Source of the DNA: Lunularia cruciata
Lineage: Eukaryota > Streptophyta > Marchantiopsida > Lunulariales > Lunulariaceae
NCBI GenBank assembly: GCA_948567375.1
Contig: OX419761.1
Span: 59,584,501 to 59,648,500 of the forward strand
Direction of reading: 5' to 3'
DNA length: 64,000 nt
Within the stretch, counting starts at the first letter, position 1. Each line of letters starts with the position of its first letter. Below are positions 30,742-41,471 of this stretch, piece after piece. The notes under the pieces were generated by a model. It had not been told where the DNA came from. It worked only from the letters and a program-made list of their open reading frames with translations, and ran no database searches. Position numbers and translations under genes: made by a program.

Positions 30742-33327
30742 ATGTTGAGTAATTTTCCTTCGCCGTTGAGAAGTTGTCTTGCAAGTGATCGAGGAAAAGG
30801 AAATAGAGTTGGGATTGTGTTAGTGCGCAAGGGAGAAGTCACGAGAGTGAAATTGAGAGAGAGTGAGAAGGTAGAAGAGATGGGAGGAGGGAAGAAGAAC
30901 TCCAAATTTGCAATGAGAAATCATGCAATTTAGAGGTTAGACGTGATAGCAAGGATCGAAGTCTTGAGCCGACTTCGGATCACATTTCTGGCATGGAACT
31001 GGAATGTAAGTTTTCCAGGATTCATGACAGAAATCATCAAGAGTAAGTGTCTTGATGGACCCGAGGAAGAAGGGAAGAGAGGAAATCCGGCTCGCTAGAC
31101 AGAGTTGGATTGGAGACTTGTACTCGGGAAGGAAGCAGGGTCGGAGTAGGGGGCCACGTTCTTGGGGAAGGGAGAGATAGCTCAAGAGACTTAGGAAGTG
31201 AGGGACGTTTTCTCTTTGAAGAGGACAAAGAATGGGTACAAGGTTGAGAGCTACAAAGACCTTGTGAAGAGAGGGATCGTGAGTGCTCTCATGGCAATCT
31301 TGAAGCCAGAGAGAACAACTTATGTGATGAAACACCAAGCGGTGTTCTTCCATAAGTTGTTTGCATGAGAGCCTATTGATTGGGCAAGGTGCTTCCATGG
31401 GAGGACGAGACAGATGGTGTGGAATTTTCGGGATAAGTTGCCACCACACTACATCGTGCTGTTTGCAACACATTTTTACCTCGGGTTGAATTTGCTCAAT
31501 TCGGCAGAGCGAAGCAGAATGGTGTCTCATTTCTATCCCGACTTAAGAAGAGAAGTCGACATGAAGAAACAACAGTACATTCTCCAAATCCAAAGCACTG
31601 ATGAAAACTACAGGAAGACGGGTAAGAGCGTGGAGGTCGCAGTGAGTACCCCAACAAAGAAGAGAGGTCGGCAAGGTGAAGCCAAAGAAAGCAAGAAACC
31701 TTGGAAGATGCACAAAAGTAACCCAAGGCGAAGTATGATGGTGATTGAGTCGGAGGATGAGGACTCAAAAGGAGATGCCAAGCTCAAAACAGAAGACTCA
31801 GAACACGAGGAGGAGCCTGAGCTAACATTGCAGAGTGGAGATACAAGCAGCAATAGTGATGAAGGTGGAGAGATGACATCGGCGCCAGTGGCTAAAGAAT
31901 ACAAAGAAGAAGTGCAAGCAGAGTTGGAAGCCGAAGACAATACACAGTTGGAAGACGAAGTAACTATGCCCGAAGAAAAGAAGATTGCAATACAGCAAGG
32001 AGTTTGCTCGCGACGTAAGGCAAAGTGTGAAGCAGGGCCAAGTAAAGTGAAGGAAGAGATTGGAGAAAGCTCGGGCAGTGAGGCGTCAATTCCGATACGA
32101 AGACTGCAAAGGAGAAGGCGAGTATTGGGTGAAGAAGAGGTAAGGAAGGAGATTTCTATGCAGAAAGAAGTAGGTGCGAGAATTGGAGTGGAGTACCTGT
32201 AGGAGATTGTGTGTCCTTTGTTAGTGAAGTTGGAGCACAAGAAGAGGGAGATGCAGCCGACATATCTGGAGGTAAAGACTATATTGCAAGTATTGGCAAG
32301 ACTAGACAAAGAGAACTCGGAGTTGAAGAAGAGTGTAACCCGAGGTGAGGAGGAAAGGGAAGTACTGCGAGCAGAGGCAGTAGAGAGAAGTCAGGTAATT
32401 GAAGACCTGAAGAGGGAAGTGAGCTATCGAGAGGATCTTGCGAGGAAGAGTGACATAGCAAGAGAGAGACAAGTTGCTGAATACGAGATCTTGAAGCAGC
32501 AATTTGCTGATTCAAGAGTAGAAGTTATCCATGCTATGGCAAGAGTAGCAGCGAAGCATCAAGAGCTCGATAGAGTGATGGAGAGTATGGAAGAGAAGAA
32601 GCAACTCTGGCAACAAGAGTTGGCGGCACGATACAGAGAAGAAGACCAATTACGAGAATTACTTCATAATCAGGAGGAGAAGGTAGTACAAAAGGAGAAG
32701 GAGAAGAAGACGGTGAAAGCCGAGTTCAAGGAGGAGTTGGCAATGTACAAAGAGGATTGGCTTGCAGATTGGGAACAAGAAAGGAAGACAAGATTGGAGC
32801 TAATAAAGAAGATTGTCCTCCAAATGAATGCAATGTTGAGTACAAAAGCCAGTGTTCAAATTGAAGAAGCGAGACTGCACGAGTTGAAATTGTTGGTGTA
32901 GGAGACGAGGCGAAGACATGCAAAAGACACTGATATGAATGCTTTGTTGATCAAGTTAAGAACTCGTGTAGACAGGAAAATATTAGAAGTAGAAGATAAC
33001 ATTTCAATTAGACTAGACTTAGTGAAAATAGAGATAGAAAAGCTTCGGAAAGATGTTGAAGCAAAACCCAAAGTAGATAACATAGGAGTCCAAATGTCTT
33101 TGGAGTTGCCATCAGAGACATTAGAGAAGAGTGGGTCGGGAGATAAGAAGTTAGATAGATTACCCACTAGTGGAATTTCTGATCAGGAAAGAGAATTGCT
33201 GGATCTGGTAGAAGAAGTAGAAGATACAAAACCCGAGGTTAGAGTAGTAGGAAGTAAAATTACTTTGGGTTCGGGATTGAAAGCCAAGGAAGAAGTAGAC
33301 ATAGGATCGGAGCAAAAACAGATTTGA
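30742..33327 (+). pseudogene. X protein ORF (861 codons, seven in-frame stops, no frameshift)
   Basis: One frame runs from ATG 30742 to the stop ending at 33327, broken only by stops at 30931, 31096, 31147, 31192, 31366, 32200 and 32899. The start is chosen because XF starts alike (MISNFPLPLKS versus MLSNFPSPLRS). Regions: N-terminal basic tail ending MGGGKKN; a conserved domain (about residues 55-290: VIARIEVLSRLRITFLAWNW, NGYKVESYKDLVKRGIVSAL, KHQAVFFHKLF, ARCFHGRTRQMVW, PPHYIVLFATHFYLGLNLL); an acidic Lys/Glu-rich region (about 320-490); a long coiled coil (about 490-720, ENSELKKSVTRGEEEREVLR and further heptads); and a C-terminal module (LELPSETLEKSGSGDKKLDR, KITLG). The N-terminal domain recalls families annotated as putative plant transposon proteins (from memory, unverified). 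Function unknown. Confidence 0.7.
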
Positions 33328-33431
33328 GATTTGAAGAGGCAGATATGAAGAGGTGCATTGTTATTTCGGATCTGCAGGTTAAAAGAGTTGTTGTAGAACA
33401 GTATAGTTGTTAGAACTGTCGATTGATTCAC

Positions 33432-33439
33432 TATTTAAG
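33432..33439 (+). promoter_or_regulatory. Conserved TATA-like box of X
   Basis: TATTTAAG, about 660 bp before the 3' end. TATTTAAAGG or close variants lie at the same distance in XF (48951-48960), XE (45956-45965), XD (41350-41359) and XB (14615-14624, after subtracting G1a). If X is an LTR this would be the U3 promoter, with R-U5 downstream. Confidence 0.5.
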
Positions 33440-34095
33440 AGTGGCATTCACAGTATTATGTTGTTCAATGCTCATAATTTCTGAGAATAGATAAAGCGAA
33501 GTGCTCATCGCTTGAGCTTGATTCCAAGTATCAACTTTGCAATTGTGTTTGTGAGTGTTTGGAGAAATTCGAAGTGCAAGTCAGTGTGGTTGTTGGATGT
33601 TGGATTCTATAGCCTTGATCTTCATTCTATGTGTTTGATCCTGAGTGAAGTGCAATCAAAGCAATGCCTTGACAGATCTGAGAGGAATTGTAGTGTTGGT
33701 AGTATTCTGCATTTGTGAGTGCAATGCAAAGTTGATGTGAAGCAATTTAGATTGAGGAAGTTGTGCCTTTAGTCGAGGGGCGGAACACAATTCTGAGGCA
33801 AAGTCGTTTTACAGTGAAGTGCCGTTTTAGAGAGAGCCTAAATCATTACAATCAAGATTGTTTGGAAAGATTTGAGGGAGTTGTGATTAAGGAGTGTTAA
33901 TTTATGACAAGACTGCGAGTCAGTGCTTGTTACTCTCTTTTGGGTGTGGTTTCTACCTGAGAGATTAAAGACGCAACCAAGAAGAACTGAAATTGTTACT
34001 TTGCTTTGTATTTGGACATTTCTGACTCGTATCTCTACGGGAACAAACTTTACTTACCCGATTACCACAAAAGTGATATTTGCCGGGTTGTCACA

Positions 34096-35032
34096 CTTTG
34101 TCACCATTTGGCATTTGATATAATATGAGTTATCTACTTCCTAAGCTACTAGGATCACAAAGAAAAGGATCAAACTATCTTTCCTGGCCAAAGCTACAAG
34201 GAAATAGATAATAGTGGAACAGTCACTAGGACAACAAGTGAGGGTGGAACAGTTGGCTAGAGCAGATAATCTAGCAACCAAAGTTCTAAAGGTCAAACTT
34301 TATTATGCATTATCTAGCGAGGTGTGCAGATTTTACCAAACAATGATCAAAATCTACTCTAAACTAGCTAGCATCATGCAACAAGCTAGCTTGCTGACCC
34401 TTTAGGCCTTCATAGCCCACACCCCTATGCCTCAAAGCCTCTAAATGCCCAAATGAGGCCTTACTTCTTACCACTTCAAACCTTCTCCAAATTTGGCAAA
34501 ACTCCTCCAACTCAAGCCAAAATCTGCCACTTTGAAACCTCTCCAAATTTGGCAAAACTCCTCCAAATCTGGCCAAAATCTTATATAAACTCCAACTAAA
34601 ATCTGATGTAAAATCTGATATAAATCCCTAAGTTGGCTGACCGTCAAATGTTTTGCTTAATCTTCATTTGAGCCAAATTGGATGGATAGGATTCTCCAAA
34701 TTTGTAATTTACAAAGATGGGTTCACAACTCCATCTTCAATTTCACTTTTTTAGCTCATCTTGCACCAATTTGGTCCTACTTTCACCTCTTGGGCTCAAA
34801 ATCACAACTATTGCTTGAAAGTTGCTTCTCTTTGCTCAAAATTTGGCCAACCCTTCCGCACACCGTCTGCCTTACTACGAAATCTACATCAATTTGAAGA
34901 CCTTCTACACAAAATCACTCTTAGAGAAACTCTAGACCACAATCAAGCTACCATCAATCAACAAGGCTTGGAGATACCACCAACACCTTTAGGTCTTGCA
35001 CTCGATCCCCCCTGACCTCACTTCTTTGATGT
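34096..35032 (-). other. G3 leader region, no gene seen
   Basis: Between XC and the right Z repeat. No convincing ORF. A short tandem duplication (two units of about 60 bp sharing TCCAAATTTGGCAAAACTCC) lies at about 34485-34590. Lower-case runs such as GATCCCCCCTGACC near 35005 show no clear role. Confidence 0.3.
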
Positions 35033-35477
35033 AATCAGTTTGTTTACACAACTCAAATTACACTCAATTAGATCAATACATGATTTGTCTCTACATAATC
35101 TGCAAACAACTAAGCATTGATAACAATCAAGCCACACTCACTTTAGCTAAGAGAATCTAGGTGACGCTTGCCGGCCTTTGTCCACCATAGCCAAGAATTA
35201 GAAGGCTCAACATCAAAGAAGTGACCTCTTTGGAATTGCACTTTGAAAGTATATTGCCTTGGTCTCCAACCCTAATGGTCCCATTGATGGCACATCCAAT
35301 GGTGCAAATGGTGCTAAGTGATAGTGGGCCCACCATGTAGTCAGTACCCCAAACACAAATCTGACCATCAACAAGTAGTCTATGAGTAACTACCAAAATA
35401 CTCCTGACTACCAACCCTACTACTCCAGAGTATGAGCAATCTAGGTGCAAAGCTACAAATGAAGTGACACATTCAAT
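35033..35477 (-). repeat. Z repeat, right copy (probable G3 5' LTR)
   Basis: Matches the middle of the left Z copy: CATCCAATGGTGCAAATGG, ACCATGTAGTCAGTACCC and CTGACCATCAACAAGTAGTC. It lacks the ~92-bp block that starts and ends the left copy, so it is truncated or the LTR boundaries differ from what I assume. Confidence 0.5.
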
Positions 35478-36777
35478 GGAAACATGGACTTGGACTTTGT
35501 CAAGAACACACAATTTGAGAGACTTTGACATAATGTACTATACCACTTACATTGAATTCATGAATTTTCAATCTAGAAATGGAGTTTTTAGAATCTATCA
35601 TTGGTCATGGAAATCTTATGGTTCTAAATGATATGGTTGATTCTTGGTCATGGAGATTGTATGGAGTTCCTTATGATATGGTTCTAAGTTTTGGCATTGA
35701 ATCTTTGTGATATGGTTTTGGATGGTACTATATAAATGATACTAGGATAGTTGTTTGTGGTTTGTATGATGAGTTTATTTTTTGATATGGTTCTATATGA
35801 TATACTCATTGTTTCCAGTCATCCAACTAGTGTACAAGAGCTCCCACCTAGTCCCAAAACCTTCCACTTGTCCAACTAGTGCACAAAACAATAAGCATAG
35901 GTTGCAACCATGCAAACAAGTGCAAATTGCTATAGCCGCTGCACAAACCAAAATGTCATGCAAATTGCCTCCAAATGCCATGTAAACTCTTTGCCCAAAG
36001 GCATGTTGTTTATGCAGCATTGAGGCAATCTGTGCAGTGCATGGATGGTGGGTTGTGTGGCATTGGGAGGCTCAATTTGTGTGGCATATAAGATGCATGT
36101 AGAGCATGCTATTGAGGATCTACATTTGGCAAAAAGTATACATGGAAATAAATGGTGCCCTATAGAGTATCTCAATAAGTGTTGCAACACATGCATTAGC
36201 ACTTAGAATTGCAGATAGTTTTCTTAAGGTTTGAGACATTTTTTGAAACTTCTTCATTGTTACATTTTATAAATAAAAGCTCCTTTGGTAATCTCTTTTG
36301 CACTGATACATCTATTGGTCTGGTATATGATGCCACCTAAATTGGCATGTTTTACTCTTAGTTCATGAATAATGATAAAATGAACAACACCTTGCTGTAG
36401 ACATTCATGATAGAAAATTCAAGAAAATATCAGCATTGATGCCTAAGAAAAGATCAACTAAGCAATGAATGATATTTCATTATTTAGTTGGTGAAACAAC
36501 TATGAGAAACAAAGTGGAACTCACCATTGAACAAAATAATACTCATAATTGACATCAACAAAACTCATCAAGAACAATACCAAGGGGGAGCCTACATGGT
36601 ACATGCTATCTAGGCAGCCCACTCTAGTGCATCATGCCATCTGGAATCTAGAGCGTATGGTATAAAGAAAGGACTATAGTACCACATCCATCTCTTCTCA
36701 CAAGGATGTTTCTCTCACTCACAAAATGTTTATTCTAGAAGCTTGTAAGGATCAGTACTATAGTCCCTAAAATAGCC
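35478..36777. other. No gene seen; AT-rich with short degenerate repeats
   Basis: The stretch 35570-35815 contains many degenerate repeats of TGATATGGTTCTA and TTGGTCATGGA. A 90-codon minus-strand ORF at 35930-36202 is Cys/His-rich in an irregular way and has no motif I recognise. Nothing else is supportable. Confidence 0.3.
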
Positions 36778-38330
36778 TCAAGCCCACTCCTCCTCTAGAA
36801 ACCTAATAGCAAAATGTGTAGATACTCTAAATCTATATAGAAGAGCTACACATCTATCTATTAAAGAGGTGCATAGAGCAGTAGGTATATCAAAAGTACA
36901 AAATCTAGGAGGATTTGTAGCTCCATCAAGGTGGTTTCTACCATAACAAAGAACATCACTATCTACAATAAGAATATCTTTATGAGATAATCCTAAAAAT
37001 GTATATGTACTATAAGGCCTAACCATGAGCCCTCTATACTCATGAATATGTCCATCTTTGTTTGAAAGGCAAGCCATAAGCCATGAACCTATATTTACTC
37101 CTTTTAGGATCAAACCTCGATCCCATAAAGATCGCAATAGGACTTCTACATCCTTCTTTGGACCACCAATTCAAAGGATCACCTCAAAATGTGTAATGCA
37201 ATACTCCATGAACTCCTTGAGTCTGAGCTCTAATAGCTCCTAGAAAGACTTTTTTATTACTATAGAGCTATTAGGTATACCATGAAGTATTTCTTGCTCT
37301 CTATAATAGCACTATCCTCTTATCTAGTCTTTGCACACCATTCCAAGAATAGAGGTAACATAAGACTAGTATGATCTCTAAAGTCAACCAAAAAATGCAC
37401 ATCCAATACTAGAATAACTAAACACAAGATAAATACTCTAGAAATGCTCATCCTCTGTCTAAGCTCTATGAGCCTCAATATCTCATCATGCAAAATTTGC
37501 TTCCTCTCTTGAAGCCACCTAGTCTCATGGTATGTATCTCTAAAGCACAAAGGGGTGGCAAGATCATCACTTGTATGAGGTCTCCATGATACAATTTCCT
37601 CTCCAATATGTACATAAGACTCTTCCCCTTGGCCCACCTATGAAAGTCAACAAATTTTGACTTGCACAAGTAGATCTCCCAACCCTATCATGTGCATGTT
37701 TTGTCTAAGTACCCATATTTATGTGAGGAAATTGCCAAGGGAAGTTTACTCAAATAGAGCATCTATTTAAGTACCCATATCAACATGAGTAAGCTACCTA
37801 AGAAAGTGTACATGCTCTATTTGAGTACACACATCAATGTGAGGAAACAACCAAGGCAAGTATACATGCTTTGTCTACTTGGTCTGAGTATCCACATCAA
37901 TGTGAGGAAATTGCCAAGGGAATTGAAGCTACTCTACCTCTAGCCACTTTGATGCCTCCTTGCAAGCATCCTCATATGCAAGCCTAAGAGAATCTAGCAA
38001 AGTCCTCACCTCATGTAGAACCCTTTGGGTACTCTCTAATAGCTCTATAATAATAACAAAATCTCTCATATAAAACATTTCTTGAAGTCTATACCCCATC
38101 AACTCCCTTTCTCTCATAACTCTTCCCAACTCATCAATCTTCTCAACTCTATCACCGATAAGGTATTCCAACTTTGCAACTCTCTACTTGTGTGCTCTTT
38201 CTTTGCTCTCCTTCTCTCTAACTACACTAATTAAGTGTGCTAACTTCCCATGAATAGTACTCTCTTTAGTGTATAAGTGCACCTCCCTCTCAAATAGTCT
38301 TGTCTCTCTTTCCATCAGAATATGCTCATC
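36778..38330 (-). pseudogene. Unidentified ORF relic with coiled coil, interrupted by G1c
   Basis: Minus strand. It starts at 38330, where G1c cuts it, with DEHILMERETRLFEREVHLY, a stop, then 38171-37929 (EYLIGDRVEKIDELGRVMRE, ELLESTQRVLHEVRTLLDSL), a clear coiled coil. After a minisatellite (37700-37925) come pieces at 37669-37320 (YHETRWLQERKQILHDEI) and a well-kept 119-codon segment at 37137-36778: VNIGSWLMACLSNKDGHIHE, YRGLMVRPYSTYTFLGLSHK, CYGRNHLDGATNPPRFCTFD, RFRVSTHFAIRFLEEEW. I do not recognise this globular segment. It could be a retrotransposon accessory ORF or a host pseudogene. Confidence 0.45.
37700..37925 (-). repeat. Minisatellite, about four units of roughly 50-65 bp
   Basis: Four diverged units sharing GTACCCATATCAATGTGAGG-like cores followed by AAATTGCCAAGGGAA and, in the middle units, TACATGCTCTATTTGAG. 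On the minus strand each unit encodes a variant of LPWxFPHIDVxTQ, with frame slips between units. It lies inside the unidentified ORF relic. Confidence 0.6.
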
Positions 38331-39074
38331 TATAATCTTTCAAGGATAGGAGATCTTAAGAGAAACACAAAAGAACAAACACACAATTTCACACTCAACC
38401 TCCAATGCCCCCAAAGGAGCACCTTGATTATATTATATAGCAAAAAGGACTTCCCCAAAGCAAGCTCCACCCTTGGATCAGATACATGGATTGATGACAT
38501 GTCAGCAATCTCTACCCTTAGATTAGTTGCATGCATGAGTGACATGTCAATTTTGATCCTATCTGGTTGGTCAAATCCTCTTTGACTAAAAGGAATCTTT
38601 AAGGAATCTTCCTATAAGAATCTCCAAATCACGTGGGTGAGGTACTATTAGAAAGCTCTTCATGAGGAAAAATTGGGAAGGATGGAAAGCTATATTTCTA
38701 TTTGAGGAAGGTGTTTGCATATTTTTGAGGCCTAATTCATCCGTTTAGGCCTCTAAAATTGGCTTTGAAGTTTTTACGCATTTTTCAAATCTTGCACTAT
38801 TAGTAAAAGTCCTCTTTTGGTTACACTTCTATCTGATCTATCTAGCCCATCATATATATTATCCTTCTAAATGTTACCAAGCCAATTTTCACCTCTGGAT
38901 GATATGTCTAGCTTTTAGTACTACAAATTTAGGCTATTTTTGGTTCATGCTGCATTAGTAGAAGTACTCTTTTGGTGACACCTTTATTTGATCTACCTAG
39001 TCTAGCATACATAACATCCTTTCAAATGTTACCAAGCCAATTTTCACCTAATATGTCCAGCTATTGGCATTACA
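38331..39074 (-). repeat. G1c 3' LTR
   Basis: 744 bp matching the G1a LTRs in reverse. The LTR start TGTAATGCCAATAGC is at 39074 on the minus strand, preceded by the purine tract TAAAAGGAGGGAGGTT; it ends GATTATA at 38331. It carries the same internal tandem duplication as G1a. No 5' LTR is present for this copy. Confidence 0.85.
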
Positions 39075-39099
39075 AACCTCCCTCCTTTTAAGACGCAAC

Positions 39100-40691
39100 A
39101 TCCTTGTTGCAAATTTTTCACTCAAAAAATTACACTAACACCAATGCATTGGTCAAATTGGTTGTTGGCTCCCGTATTGTTTCATGCATTGGGTACTCTT
39201 TCCAAAGTATTAGATATTCTACACACAGATGGTGAGTACCATGGATGCACTTTTAGAGAATGTGTTTGACCTTATATTCCTCCGCCTCATCAACAAGTGT
39301 TGGACAAGGTCAACTTTCTTGTACGGAAGAGAAGTGGGATGGTTGGGGAGCATATTGGCATGGTAAGGAAACATGAAATATTGGGTGGATCTTTATATGT
39401 GGTGGTAGCTCAAGGTGATAGGCCATTTCACCAATGCAAGGAAGGATGAGAGAAGGCCTAATAAAACAAGGTATGAGCTTGCAAGGGCCAACTAACATGA
39501 GGTTGGTTATTGATAACCAGACTTGATCCTAACATTGAGCTCTATGTGATGATGATGTTCATCTGCATATTGTTTATGCCAATTTAAGGTGATTTGCAAC
39601 CAATTTTTGGCATTCTCCACTCCTTGTTGGATTCTAGAAACAAAAGTGTAGACAATATCCACCTTGGTATCCATTGGGTGGATCTTCATCAAGCTCAAAG
39701 GTGTGAAAGGATACTATCCATACATGAAGAAGAATGGTGTGGCTTGTGTGGATGCATTCATTGAATTGTTGTACACAAATTCTACAATGGGAGTAAGGTG
39801 TACCACCTTTCTTGCTCCTCTAGGGTGAAGCCCCGAAGCATATTTTCAATAGTGCAATTGGCCCGCTCTATTTTTCCACTGGTCTATGGGAGGTAAGCCA
39901 TAGACATGGCCAATTGGGTTTTGAAGAAACCAAAGAGTGTTCTACAAAAAAAACAAGTGAATTGAGTGTCCTTATCAATGATGAGCAGTCGAGACAAGAT
40001 ATAGTGAGAAAAGACTATATCTAAGTACAATTGAGCTAATTGTGGAGCAGTCACGTCCTTGGTGATATGATGCACATGAATCATTTTGCTAAGGCGGTCA
40101 ACAAAGACTACAATAGAGTCAAACCCTGAGGTGGTCTTGGGCAATTTGCAAACTAGATCCATGCTTACTTGTTCCCAACATTGTGTAGGAGTAGGAAAGA
40201 GTTGATGGAGTCCTATGGGAGCTTGATTGGACGCTTTATTTTTTTGACATAGTAGGCAGCTTTGAGCATACTCCATCACAGCATTGCTCATCTTGGGCTA
40301 GTAGTAATAGCATTTGGTTGCATCCAAGGTCTTGTCCACTCCTACGTGACTTGTAATGGCAGAATCATGACATTCCACTAGGATGGTGGTTCTTATGGCC
40401 GTTTCCTTTGGGATCCATAACCTACCATCATGAAAAGCAAGTCCTTAGGTACTAGTGATACCTTTGGATGATTGGGCTCCTACAATTTGTGGGTTATTTT
40501 TTATAGCAGCAAGAATTTCTGACCAAAATTCAAGGTTCATCTTGACTTCTACCACCAGATTGTTTACCACAAGCATTTGGGTAAATGCATCTATAAGTTG
40601 CTTCTTGCCTTCCACATACGTGATTTTCATGTTCAATATTTGTCTCCACTCTGCCCATCAAATCTGTTGACAAGATAGATCTTTTTGCATC
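39100..40691 (-). pseudogene. G1c integrase and chromodomain region
   Basis: 40636-40445 encodes MKITYVEGKKQLIDAFTQML (post-RNase H). 40291-39884 encodes SCLLCQKNKASNQAP (zinc-binding Cys pair), SMDLVCKLPKTTSGFDSIVV (catalytic Asp) and LLIIDKDTQFTCFF (second Asp). 39698-39507 and 39498-39310 carry the IN C-terminus (IHPIFHVSLPCQYAPQ). The chromodomain follows near 39290-39130 but is decayed. The frame changes between 39698-39507 and 39498-39310, at the same place as in G1a. Confidence 0.8.
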
Positions 40692-41471
40692 TATGATAAC
40701 CCAAAAAGTATCACTTTTGTGGTAATCAAGTGGATAAGTTTGTTCTCACAAGGATAGGAGTTAAAAATGGTCAAATAAAAAGTAAACAGTAACACTTCAG
40801 TTCTCCTTGAGTTCTTCTTTGGTCTCTCAAGTAGAAACCACACCCAAAAGAGAGTAACCAGCACTAAGTCACAATCTTGTCACAAATTAACACTCCATAA
40901 TCACAACTCCATCAAATTCTATCCAAACAAATCTTGTTTGTGATGATTCGGATTTTCTTAAAGAAAGTTACTTCATTACAAAATGATCTCATCTCAGAGT
41001 TGCATTCCATCCTTCCACTGAAGGCACAACTTCCTTGATCAAAATTGCTTTGCATCAACCTCACATTGCCCTCCCCAATGCAAAATACTACTAACATTAC
41101 AATTCCTCTCAGATCTATCAAGGCATTGCTTCAATTGCACTTCACTCAAGATCAAACACACAAAATGAAGATCAGCGCTGTGGAATTCAACATCCAACAA
41201 GGTCACTAACTTGCACTTTGAAATTCTACAAACACACACACAAAATTTATACTTGGAATTAAGCTAAAATAACAAGTACCAAGTTACAACACTTCACTTT
41301 ATCAACTTTGAAAATATAAATATTAAACAGCAACAAACTAAAAATGCTTCCTTAAAATAGGCAAAGCACTTTGACAATTATCTAACTACTATACCATTCT
41401 ATAATAACTCTACCAACCTGCAAATCTAAAATGATAATACACCTCTGCCTCTTCAAATCTCAAAATTGAAA

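Larger units (their letters stand above)
30334..34095 (+). mobile_element. Element X copy C (XC), full length, 3762 bp
   Basis: Begins TGTGATGCCCAC (consensus in other copies TGTGGTACCCAC) and ends CCGGGTTGTCACA; CTTTG lies on both sides (30329-30333 and 34096-34100), a perfect 5-bp target duplication inside G3. The ends form a short TGTG...CACA inverted repeat. I found no direct terminal repeats inside, no poly(A) tail, no polymerase, transposase or integrase motif. It holds one long ORF (30742-33327) and a conserved TATA-like box at 33432-33439. Termini and duplication length are those of LTR-type integration, so it may be a giant solo LTR; a non-autonomous or inverted-repeat element is the alternative. 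Confidence 0.9.
22736..35477 (-). mobile_element. Ty3/gypsy element G3 with PHD-finger integrase
   Basis: A minus-strand relic of about 9 kb after removing the inserted XC (30334-34095). On its own strand: Z repeat, leader, gag with zinc knuckle, linker, RT, RNase H, integrase, C-terminal PHD finger, Z repeat. Domain order is that of Ty3/gypsy; the PHD finger replaces the chromodomain. All frames are heavily broken, more so than G1 or G2, which suggests an older insertion. Boundaries rest on the Z repeats and are approximate. Confidence 0.7.

Noticed and set aside
30158-32515. Minus-strand ORFs across XC (up to 233 codons, Ser/Leu-rich)
   Set aside because: Antisense of the Glu/Lys-rich X ORF; composition is the complement of GAA/GAG/AAG codons.
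30334-34095. X as a LINE or Helitron
   Set aside because: No poly-A tail, no RT, no TC...CTRR ends, and 5-bp duplications are present.
30334-34095. X as a classical cut-and-paste transposon
   Set aside because: Terminal inverted similarity is only about 4-10 bp and no transposase motif was seen; not fully excluded.
37700-37925. CRISPR array
   Set aside because: Repeats are few, diverged and not separated by constant spacers; the context is plant retrotransposons.
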